Shown here piece after piece: positions 1-5,181 of a DNA stretch of 8,691 nt (positions are counted from its first letter, which is position 1; each line of letters opens with the position of its first letter). The stretch is taken from positions 1 through 8,691 of the forward strand of contig JAUWGZ010000053.1 in NCBI GenBank assembly GCA_030606165.1, given 5' to 3'. This stretch comes from Dehalococcoidia bacterium. Lineage in GTDB: Bacteria; Chloroflexota; Dehalococcoidia; GIF9; AB-539-J10. Made by a program: the position numbers and the translations under genes. The notes below the pieces were generated by a model. The model made no database searches, was not told the origin of the DNA, and saw nothing but the letters and a program-made list of their open reading frames with translations.

Positions 1-363
1 ATAGACTGTGTCATTGTTGGCGCCGACAGGATTGCCGCCAATGGCGATGTCGCTAATAAAATTGGCACCTATACTCTGGCAGTACTGGCTAAAGAAAGTA
101 AAATCCCCTTTTATGTCGCTGCTCCTACGAGCACTATTGACTTTTTCTTAAGCTCGGGAGACAAAATCCCTATCGAGGAGCGGAGCCCTGAGGAGGTAAC
201 TCATATCCAGGGAGTACCCATTGCTCCCGAAGGCATAAGAGCAGCCAATCCCGCCTTCGACGTCACTCCCCATAGTTATATAACTGCCATAATCACCGAG
301 AAGGGCATAATAAGGAGACCTTACACAGAAGGGCTAAAAGGGAAGGGCTCCATATTTTTGTAG
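1..363 (+). CDS. mtnA: S-methyl-5-thioribose-1-phosphate isomerase, C-terminal part (5' end outside window)
   Basis: MtnA converts methylthioribose-1-phosphate to methylthioribulose-1-phosphate in the cytosolic methionine salvage pathway. It belongs to the eIF2B-alpha/MtnA fold. The window holds the last 120 codons in frame 1. Visible family signatures are VIVGADRIAANGDVANKIGT, whose Asp in GADRI (residue 9 here) matches the family's catalytic Asp; then the KIPFYVAAPTSTIDF stretch; then GVPIAPEGIRAANPAFDVTP; and the terminal PHSYITAIITEKGIIRRPY. Homologues normally end shortly after this last motif, so the C-terminus is essentially complete. The final codon TTG and the stop TAG lie inside the left terminal repeat of the element that begins at 359, so the present end was probably set by that insertion. 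eIF2B-like paralogues such as ribose-1,5-bisphosphate isomerase are possible alternatives, but the motifs fit MtnA better. Confidence 0.9.
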   Translation: MDCVIVGADRIAANGDVANKIGTYTLAVLAKESKIPFYVAAPTSTIDFFLSSGDKIPIEERSPEEVTHIQGVPIAPEGIRAANPAFDVTPHSYITAIITEKGIIRRPYTEGLKGKGSIFL

Positions 364-365
364 TT

Positions 366-397
366 GCTCCGATGAAATCGGAGCGCAAGCGCTTTTT
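366..397 (+). terminator. possible rho-independent terminator after mtnA, within the repeat element
   Basis: An 8-bp perfect stem GCTCCGAT/ATCGGAGC (366-373 and 377-384) encloses a GAA loop. A second small hairpin, AGCG-CAAG-CGCT (382-393), overlaps its end and runs straight into five T residues (393-397). Only the second hairpin directly abuts the T tract, and the two compete, so termination is plausible rather than certain. It would end mtnA transcripts just beyond the stop codon. Confidence 0.4.
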
Positions 398-433
398 GTC
401 ATTGCGAGCACCTGAAAGGTGCGTGGCAATCTC
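398..433 (+). repeat. dispersed palindromic repeat unit, forward copy
   Basis: The unit starts GTCATTGCGAG and ends GCAATCTC. Its core 401-430 is an interrupted palindrome: outer arms ATTGC/GCAAT and an inner perfect stem GCACCT/AGGTGC (408-413 and 417-422) with a GAA loop. Compared with the copy at 510-546, the core between the conserved blocks differs but the hairpin potential is kept. This suggests structure is conserved rather than sequence. Confidence 0.7.
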
Positions 434-444
434 ATTGGCTCCAC

Positions 445-507
445 GAGATTGCGGAGCCTGTTCCGAAGCGCAAGCGAGGAATCTCACTCCTCGCAAAGAC
501 AGAGGGG
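445..507 (-). repeat. dispersed palindromic repeat unit, diverged or expanded reverse copy
   Basis: This copy begins GAGATTGC (445-452) and ends with a 20-base stretch (488-507) that matches 531-550 at 18 of 20 positions. Its core is longer than in the other copies and contains a 7-bp hairpin GCGAGGA/TCCTCGC (474-480 and 488-494). GAGATTGC can also pair with GCAATCTC at 426-433, and GGCTCC (437-442) with GGAGCC (453-458), so alternative folds exist. Confidence 0.55.
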
Positions 508-509
508 AA

Positions 510-546
510 GAGATTGCTTCGTCGCTACGCTCCTCGCAATGACAGA
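510..546 (-). repeat. dispersed palindromic repeat unit, canonical reverse copy
   Basis: Reading from GAGATTGC (510-517) to CTCGCAATGACA (533-544), this is the most canonical copy. Its reverse complement encodes the CHCEERSDEAI artefact peptide that recurs in misannotated proteins. The 12-bp end CTCGCAATGACA is the exact complement of 397-408, which makes the forward and reverse copies the arms of a larger inverted repeat. Confidence 0.7.
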
Positions 547-658
547 GGAGGGAGTCCAATGATTTGGGCAACTACAGTAGGCTATATTTTCAACCCCGAC
601 CGACCAAAATGTTACAGTATCGCTCAAGTATATCTGCTTTCCCTTTTAGGAGTTGCAG

Positions 659-667
659 TGATAAAAT
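659..667 (+). promoter_or_regulatory. extended -10 promoter candidate for yebC-ruvC-ruvA
   Basis: TG-A-TAAAAT fits the TGn extended -10 consensus, with four of six -10 bases plus the TG dinucleotide. The bases 17 upstream (TTCCCT) are a poor -35, as is common for extended -10 promoters. A start near 674 would leave only about ten bases before the yebC ATG. The decamer TGATAAAATG (659-668) recurs exactly upstream of ppsA. The rest of 577-683 shows nothing else that I can name. Confidence 0.4.
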
Positions 668-683
668 GATATAAAGGATAGCA

Positions 684-1430
684 ATGTCAGGACATTCTAA
701 GTGGTCACAGATTAAGCGGCAGAAGGGAGTAACTGATGCCAAGCGCGGGCAGTTATTTACCAAGCTTGCTCGAGAAATCATAGTTGCAGTGCGACAAGGT
801 GGAGCTAATTCAGAAAGTAATTTCCAGTTACGTTTAGCAGTACAGAAAGCCCGTGATAATAACATGCCTTTGGAGAATATCGAGAGAGCCATAAAGCGGG
901 GTAGCGGTGAAGCCGGGGAAGCTGCCTTAATTGAGATGAAACTCGAAGGCTATGGGCCAAGCGGGATAGCAGTTTTGGTGGAAGCCTTGACCGATAACCG
1001 TAATCGCGCCATTCAGGATGTGCGCCGTCTCTTCACCCGCCACGGTGCTAATCTTGGTGAGAGTGGTTGTGTCTCCTGGCTCTTTGAGAGTAGAGGTGTG
1101 ATTACTGTAGAAAGCAATGCTTCGGATGCCGAAGAAATAGCGCTACGAGCTATTGATGCCGGGGCTGAAGATGTTAAGACCGAAAAGGATTATGTGGAAA
1201 TTTACACGCAACCTCAGGATTTAGAAAAAGTAAGAAAGGTTATTGAAGAGAAAGAACATGTGATTTCGGCGGAGCTCTCGCTAACGCCTAAAACTACAGT
1301 GTTGCTGGAGGAAAATAAAACAGTTCAGGCCCTGAATTTCCTCGACGAGCTAGAAGGATTAGACGATGTACAGCGTGTTTTCTCCAATATCGATTTTTCT
1401 GAGGCTACTTTAGAAAGGCTGCGCAGTTGA
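684..1430 (+). CDS. yebC: YebC/PmpR family protein (YebC-type translation/transcription factor)
   Basis: This 248-residue protein has the usual family length. It opens with the hallmark MSGHSKWSQIKRQKGVTDAK, followed by RGQLFTKLAREI and the NMPLENIERAIKRG segment (about residues 60-73). The YebC N-terminal helical domain spans roughly residues 5-75, and the two alpha/beta domains fill the rest. Family members are cytosolic. They were long annotated as DNA-binding regulators (PmpR), and YebC proteins have more recently been tied to relief of ribosome stalling, so the precise role here is left open. The ATG at 684 is supported by AAAGGA at 673-678 with a five-base spacer and by the family-typical N-terminus. 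The gene leads a compact unit: ruvC starts seven bases after the stop. The yebC-ruvC-ruvA order is common in bacteria. Arginine codons are mostly CGN. Confidence 0.95.
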   Translation: MSGHSKWSQIKRQKGVTDAKRGQLFTKLAREIIVAVRQGGANSESNFQLRLAVQKARDNNMPLENIERAIKRGSGEAGEAALIEMKLEGYGPSGIAVLVEALTDNRNRAIQDVRRLFTRHGANLGESGCVSWLFESRGVITVESNASDAEEIALRAIDAGAEDVKTEKDYVEIYTQPQDLEKVRKVIEEKEHVISAELSLTPKTTVLLEENKTVQALNFLDELEGLDDVQRVFSNIDFSEATLERLRS

Positions 1431-1437
1431 ACCTAAC

Positions 1438-1938
1438 ATGTGCATTCTAGGCGTTGACCCTGGCACTATAAATTTAGGATACGGTGTAGTAGATGGCGAA
1501 GAGGAAATGCATATGGTAGATTGCGGAGTAATCAAGCTCCCATCCCGGCTTCCTATGGAGGAAAGACTGCGCTCTCTCTACACTGAATTAAGCAAAATTA
1601 TCGCTAAGCATAAACCGAGCGAAGTAGCCATTGAAGAGCCCTTTATCGGCCGCAACGTAAGGTCAGCGTTCGCTATTGGCAGAGCACAAGCTATAGCTAT
1701 CCTGGCAGCCGTCAACCAGGGATTGCCCGTTTACTATTACTCACCAGCCAAGATAAAGCAGCAAATAACCAGCTACGGGCAAAGCGATAAACAACAGGTT
1801 CAAGAAATGGTAAGAGCCCAGCTCAGGCTCTCTGAGCTACCTCAGCCTAGCGATGCTGCTGATGCCTTGGCTGTAGCCATGTGCCACATTCAGCAGAGGC
1901 GCCTTAACCAATGGCTTACTGAACATACGCCGAAATGA
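1438..1938 (+). CDS. ruvC: crossover junction endodeoxyribonuclease RuvC
   Basis: RuvC is the Holliday-junction resolvase. As a dimer it cuts opposite strands of the four-way junction left by recombination and fork repair, acting with the RuvAB branch-migration motor. The protein has 166 residues, close to the family's usual length of about 160-175. All four acidic metal-binding residues are visible: Asp7 in ILGVDPGT, Glu66 in AIEEPF, and Asp139 and Asp142 in PSDAADALAVA. Phe69, in EEPFIGRN, matches the family's junction-contacting aromatic. The start follows the yebC stop by seven bases and has no clear Shine-Dalgarno; the nearest AAAGG lies about 19 bases upstream. Translation therefore probably depends on coupling to yebC. 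The 3' end overlaps ruvA as ATGA. Confidence 0.96.
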   Translation: MCILGVDPGTINLGYGVVDGEEEMHMVDCGVIKLPSRLPMEERLRSLYTELSKIIAKHKPSEVAIEEPFIGRNVRSAFAIGRAQAIAILAAVNQGLPVYYYSPAKIKQQITSYGQSDKQQVQEMVRAQLRLSELPQPSDAADALAVAMCHIQQRRLNQWLTEHTPK

Positions 1939-2516
1939 TAGCTACATTAGAAGGAATACTGGAATCGCGTGGTAACGACTCCATTATCATTAATGTCGGC
2001 GGAATAGGTTTTCGGGTATATGTCTCAGGCTCAACTTTAAGCCAATTAGGAGCTGTTAAAGGCAAGGTCTCCCTCTATACCCATCTCCACGTGAGAGAGG
2101 ATAACGTTTCTCTTTACGGTTTTGCCTCAAGCGAGGAATTAGCTCTATTCAAAAACCTTATTTCCGTCTCAGGAGTTGGCTCTAAGGTGGCTTTAGCCCT
2201 ACTCTCGGCTTTGAATCCTGAACAACTTGTCATGGCTATAACCAGCGGCGATAGCGACCTCATCAGCCAAGCGCCTGGCATCGGTAAAAAAATGGCCAGC
2301 CGCCTCGTCGTTGAACTCAGAGGCAAGCTGGAAAAAGAGTGGAAAGAGGTAGCCCTGCCCTTGGCCCCGGAGAGTGCCGATGTCATAGCTGCTTTAACTG
2401 GCTTGGGCTACTCTTTAACGGAAGCCACCAAAGCTATCTCTAAGCTCCCAGATTCTGAGGAGCTAAGCTTAGAAGAGAAGATTAAAATGGCGCTACAGCA
2501 GATGGCAGGAGGATAG
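1935..2516 (+). CDS. ruvA: Holliday junction branch migration protein RuvA
   Basis: RuvA binds the four-way junction as a tetramer and loads the RuvB ATPase rings. The 193-residue protein shows the three expected domains. An OB-fold covers about residues 1-63 (MIATLEGILES start, VREDNVSLYGF end). A tandem helix-hairpin-helix domain follows, with VSGVGSKVALALLS near residues 78-91 and APGIGKKMASRLVVELRGKL near 113-132. After an acidic/proline linker comes the small C-terminal RuvB-contacting domain (ADVIAALTGLGYSLTEATKAI, about 148-168). Its start codon shares ATGA with the ruvC stop, a strong sign of translational coupling. No ruvB follows, so the motor subunit must be encoded elsewhere. The stop is followed by 175 bases without a gene. 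Confidence 0.96.
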   Translation: MIATLEGILESRGNDSIIINVGGIGFRVYVSGSTLSQLGAVKGKVSLYTHLHVREDNVSLYGFASSEELALFKNLISVSGVGSKVALALLSALNPEQLVMAITSGDSDLISQAPGIGKKMASRLVVELRGKLEKEWKEVALPLAPESADVIAALTGLGYSLTEATKAISKLPDSEELSLEEKIKMALQQMAGG

Positions 2517-2580
2517 GCTGACCGCAGTAGAGCCAAACAGGAGAGGCAAAAATCCCTCTTCTTTTGGCCTTGCTTAAATA

Positions 2581-2589
2581 TGATAAAAT
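2581..2589 (+). promoter_or_regulatory. extended -10 promoter candidate for ppsA
   Basis: TG-A-TAAAAT is the same extended -10 as upstream of yebC, inside the same decamer TGATAAAATG (2581-2590). No convincing -35 lies 16-18 bases upstream, where the sequence is CTTTTG-like. A bulged hairpin AGGC-AAAA/TTTT-GGCCT (2544-2570) sits between the ruvA stop and this site. It lacks a T tract, so I do not call it a terminator. Confidence 0.45.
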
Positions 2590-2595
2590 GGAGTT

Positions 2596-2691
2596 CTGTT
2601 TTTTGGTTTAACTGCCTGTAAGCAAGGAGGCAGATTTAGCTGAGACGGCCTGTGCGAACATGGCCATACTTTATAAAGCGGAGGAAGAATC
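2596..2691 (+). other. structured 5' leader of ppsA (inferred)
   Basis: If transcription begins about seven bases after the -10, the leader is about 96 bases long. It contains a 6-bp stem CTGCCT/AGGCAG (2612-2617 and 2628-2633) whose 3' arm overlaps a consensus AAGGAGG (2624-2630) with no nearby ATG, GTG or TTG start. It also holds a GGCC/GGCC pairing (2647-2650 and 2662-2665). A tiny frame, MAILYKAEEES (ATG 2660, TGA 2693-2695), overlaps the ppsA start as ATGA. I do not recognise a known riboswitch class here. Confidence 0.3.
2680..2685 (+). promoter_or_regulatory. ribosome binding site of ppsA
   Basis: GGAGGA stands six bases before the ATG at 2692. It is the strongest well-placed Shine-Dalgarno in the window and fixes the ppsA start. 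Confidence 0.75.
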
Positions 2692-5115
2692 ATGAAGTTC
2701 GTGAAATGGTTTGAAGAGATTGGAGCAAAGGACATAGCTTTAGTCGGAGGTAAAAACGCCTCTCTTGGTGAAATGATAAGAAATATGGGTAAGAAAGGGA
2801 TAAACATTCCCCTAGGATTTGCCATTACTGCTGAAGCATATAAATATGTGCTGGAGAAAGCAGGCATAAGCCAAAAAATCAAAGACACTTTAGCGGGCCT
2901 GGATACACATGATATGGAAAATTTGGCGGAGAGGGGCGAAAAAGTAAGGAATCTGATAGCAAATTCTCCCTGCCCTAAAGAATTAGAAGAGGAGATAAGA
3001 ATTTGCTATCGAAAGATGGAAGAGAGATTTGGAAAGAACGTCGATGTCGCTGTGAGAAGCAGTGCTACTGCCGAAGATTTGCCTACAGCCTCATTTGCTG
3101 GACAGCAAACGAGTTATTTGAACGTGCGTGGAGAAAATGACCTCTTGGAGAAGGTCATGGACTGTTTTGCATCTTTGTTCACGAACCGGGCGATCTCCTA
3201 CCGGGTGGATAAAGGGTTTGACCACCTCAGCGTTTACCTCTCGGTGGGGGTGCAAAAGATGGTTCGCTCTGATTTAGCCTGCTCCGGTGTCATATTTTCC
3301 ATAGACACGGAATCAGGCTTCAGGGATGTGGTCTACATAACTGCTGCCTATGGTCTGGGAGAGAATGTGGTACAGGGAATTGTTAATCCAGACCAGTTTT
3401 ACGTTTTCAAGCCCACTCTAAAGGAAGGGTTCAGCCCCATTGTGGAAAAGAAACTGGGGACGAAGGAGAAGAGACTGGTCTACAAGAGTGATAGGGCTGG
3501 AACGGTGCAAAAAGAAGTCAAACCAGAGAACCAAAGAAAGTTCGTATTGAGTGACGATGAAATCTTGGTTCTCGCCAGGTGGGCTTGCATTATAGAAGAA
3601 CATTATGGTCTGCCCATGGACATTGAATGGGCAAAGGATGGGATAACCGGGGAACTTTTCATAGTCCAAGCCAGGCCAGAGACAGTGCATTCACAAATGG
3701 ACTTAGCTTCGCTCAGGACTTATGTGCTTGAAGAAAAGGGAAAGTTACTGCTCAAGGGGGAAGCAGTGGGGACAAAGATAGGGCAAGGCGAGGTGCATGT
3801 AATAGAGGATAGTAGTGAAATTAACAAATTCAAGAGGGGTCAAGTTCTGGTCACTGAGATGACAGACCCCGACTGGCAGCCAATAATGAAGATTGCCAGT
3901 GGCATAGTTACAAACAAAGGTGGGAGGACATGCCATGCGGCTATCGTGAGTCGTGAGCTTGGGGTGCCCTGTGTAATTAGCACCGGCAAGGGGACGGAGG
4001 TCTTGAAGGAGGTAAAAGATGTCACGATAGATTGTTCACAGGGCGAGGGCAGGATATATGAGGGGAAATTGAAATACCGAGTAGATGAGGTAGAAGTGAC
4101 TAAGATCCCCAGACCCGACACCAGGATAATGATGAATTTTGGCATTCCCGATGGTGCGTTTATTCAAAGTCAGATTCCCAATGATGGTGTGGGTCTGGCC
4201 CGGGAAGAGTTCATTATCAATTCTTACATCGGTATACATCCCATGGCGCTGATAGAATATGATGAGTTGAAGAAAGCAGCGGGTAATGACAAGAAATTGG
4301 CAAAGGTGATTGAAGAGATAGATAAGAAGAGCGCGTCATATGAGGATAAAAGGGAGTTTTTCATTGATAACTTAGCCATGGGGGTAGCGAAAATAGCGGC
4401 GGGGTTTTATCCCAACGAGGTCATCGTTCGGTTTTCCGACTTTAAGACAAATGAGTATGCCAATTTAATCGGGGGGTATCGCTACGAGCCGGAGGAAAGT
4501 AACCCCATGATAGGCTGGAGGGGGGCGTCTCGCTATTATGATGAGAAATTCAAGCCTGCCTTTGGTTTAGAATGCGAAGCGATAAAGAAAGTGAGGGATG
4601 AGATGGGGTTGACCAATGTGAAGGTGATGGTTCCTTTTTGCCGGACACCGGAAGAGGGGAGGCAGGTGATAAGAGCCATGGGAGAGTTTGGCTTGAGGCG
4701 AGGAGAAAATGGGTTGGAAGTGTATGTGATGTGCGAAATACCATCCAATGTAGTTCTGGCGGAGGAATTCGCCGATGTGTTTGATGGATTCAGCATAGGG
4801 TCGAACGATTTAACGCAATTAACTCTTGGTTTAGATAGAGATTCCGAACTTGTGGCACACATATTCGATGAAAGAAATGAAGCGGTGAAAAGGCTGGTGA
4901 AGCAAGTTATAGATGCGGCACATCGTCATAAACCGAGGAGGAAGATAGGGATATGCGGTCAGGCGCCGAGTGATTTTCCGGAATTCGCCGACTTTTTAGT
5001 TGAGTGCGGCATAGATTCGATGTCTTTGAACCCGGATGTGGTACTGTCGACGAGGTTAAATATAGCAGAGGTGGAAAACAGGATAAAAGCAAAAACCAAA
5101 AGAAAGCGCGCGTGA
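2692..5115 (+). CDS. ppsA: phosphoenolpyruvate synthase (pyruvate, water dikinase)
   Basis: PEP synthase makes PEP from pyruvate, ATP and water (giving AMP and phosphate), the entry to gluconeogenesis from C2/C3 precursors. At 807 residues it matches PpsA (about 790-ish in E. coli) and is shorter than typical pyruvate phosphate dikinase. Three domains are visible. The ATP-grasp domain (about 1-340) has GGKNASLGEM, VRSSATAEDLP with Arg122, and VQARPET with Arg328. The swivelling phosphohistidine domain has GGRTCHAAIVSRELG with catalytic His415. The C-terminal PEP/pyruvate barrel has RFSDFKTNEYANLIGG, IGSNDLTQLTLGLDRD (Asn705, Asp706) and ICGQAPSD with catalytic Cys755. It stands alone between two promoters. 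No PpsR-type regulatory kinase is seen here. Arginine codons are about two thirds AGA/AGG, unlike yebC and dgt, which may reflect transfer or expression level. Confidence 0.93.
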   Translation: MKFVKWFEEIGAKDIALVGGKNASLGEMIRNMGKKGINIPLGFAITAEAYKYVLEKAGISQKIKDTLAGLDTHDMENLAERGEKVRNLIANSPCPKELEEEIRICYRKMEERFGKNVDVAVRSSATAEDLPTASFAGQQTSYLNVRGENDLLEKVMDCFASLFTNRAISYRVDKGFDHLSVYLSVGVQKMVRSDLACSGVIFSIDTESGFRDVVYITAAYGLGENVVQGIVNPDQFYVFKPTLKEGFSPIVEKKLGTKEKRLVYKSDRAGTVQKEVKPENQRKFVLSDDEILVLARWACIIEEHYGLPMDIEWAKDGITGELFIVQARPETVHSQMDLASLRTYVLEEKGKLLLKGEAVGTKIGQGEVHVIEDSSEINKFKRGQVLVTEMTDPDWQPIMKIASGIVTNKGGRTCHAAIVSRELGVPCVISTGKGTEVLKEVKDVTIDCSQGEGRIYEGKLKYRVDEVEVTKIPRPDTRIMMNFGIPDGAFIQSQIPNDGVGLAREEFIINSYIGIHPMALIEYDELKKAAGNDKKLAKVIEEIDKKSASYEDKREFFIDNLAMGVAKIAAGFYPNEVIVRFSDFKTNEYANLIGGYRYEPEESNPMIGWRGASRYYDEKFKPAFGLECEAIKKVRDEMGLTNVKVMVPFCRTPEEGRQVIRAMGEFGLRRGENGLEVYVMCEIPSNVVLAEEFADVFDGFSIGSNDLTQLTLGLDRDSELVAHIFDERNEAVKRLVKQVIDAAHRHKPRRKIGICGQAPSDFPEFADFLVECGIDSMSLNPDVVLSTRLNIAEVENRIKAKTKRKRA

Positions 5116-5141
5116 GGACATGAAGGTGCTGCTGCGATAAA

Positions 5142-5159
5142 TCAAGGATTTTGCCTTGA
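5142..5159. promoter_or_regulatory. inverted repeat at the -35 region of dgt (operator-like)
   Basis: TCAAGG (5142-5147) and CCTTGA (5154-5159) form a perfect 6-bp inverted repeat around ATTTTG. The left arm lies exactly 17 bases upstream of the TATATT hexamer, where a -35 would be. No T tract follows, which speaks against a terminator for ppsA. A protein-binding operator is the better guess, but a short palindrome in an AT-rich gap can also arise by chance. Confidence 0.3.
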
Positions 5160-5161
5160 CT

Positions 5162-5170
5162 TGCTATATT
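5162..5170 (+). promoter_or_regulatory. extended -10 promoter candidate for dgt-dnaG-rpoD
   Basis: TG-C-TATATT matches the extended -10 consensus with five of six hexamer bases. A start around 5176-5178 would place the dgt ATG at 5182 only a few bases into the transcript, giving a nearly leaderless mRNA. This fits the absence of a Shine-Dalgarno in front of that ATG. Confidence 0.45.
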
Positions 5171-5181
5171 ACAGTGATTCC

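Larger units (their letters stand above)
359..576. mobile_element. MITE-like palindromic element with 9-bp terminal inverted repeats
   Basis: The ends are TGTAGTTGC (359-367) and its exact complement GCAACTACA (568-576). Within each arm, three blocks follow in the same order but inverted: the terminal 9-mer; GTCATTGCGAG (398-408) against CTCGCAATGAC (533-543); and GCAATCTC (426-433) against GAGATTGC (510-517). There is no room for a transposase and no credible gene. The antisense frame reads CHCEERSDEAIS, a peptide known from many genomes as a translation artefact of this dispersed repeat. The flanks carry an imperfect direct repeat, GGCTCCATATTTT (346-358) and GGCTATATTTT (580-590), but the right copy starts three bases outside the element, so a clean target duplication is not shown. 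The whole structure looks like a non-autonomous element or compound palindrome. Boundaries are inferred from symmetry alone. Confidence 0.6.

Noticed and set aside
398..550. Repeat cluster as a CRISPR array
   Set aside because: The copies are few, in mixed orientation, of unequal length and without regular spacers. The structure is that of dispersed palindromes.
293..571. Antisense frame of 92 codons containing CHCEERSDEAIS
   Set aside because: It is the known artefact translation of the dispersed palindromic repeat and overlaps the mtnA end. There is no ribosome site and no real protein family.
577..683. tRNA or small RNA gene between the element and yebC
   Set aside because: No cloverleaf, no T-loop motif and no terminator are visible. 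Only a promoter-like motif is supported.
590..892. Antisense 100-codon frame across the yebC start
   Set aside because: It is a shadow of yebC with no recognisable domain and no ribosome site.
2544..2570. Hairpin AGGC-AAAA/TTTT-GGCCT as a terminator for ruvA
   Set aside because: The stem is bulged and mostly A-T, and no T tract follows.
3418..3690. Several antisense frames inside ppsA (also 3745-4239, 4536-5092)
   Set aside because: All lie fully within the confidently assigned ppsA coding sequence and have no motif or start signal.
5161..5181. TTG at 5161 as the start of dgt, adding seven residues
   Set aside because: The TTG overlaps the proposed extended -10 (5162-5170), the added residues LYYSDS are not family-like, and AAGGA lies 12 bases away. 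ATG 5182 is preferred.
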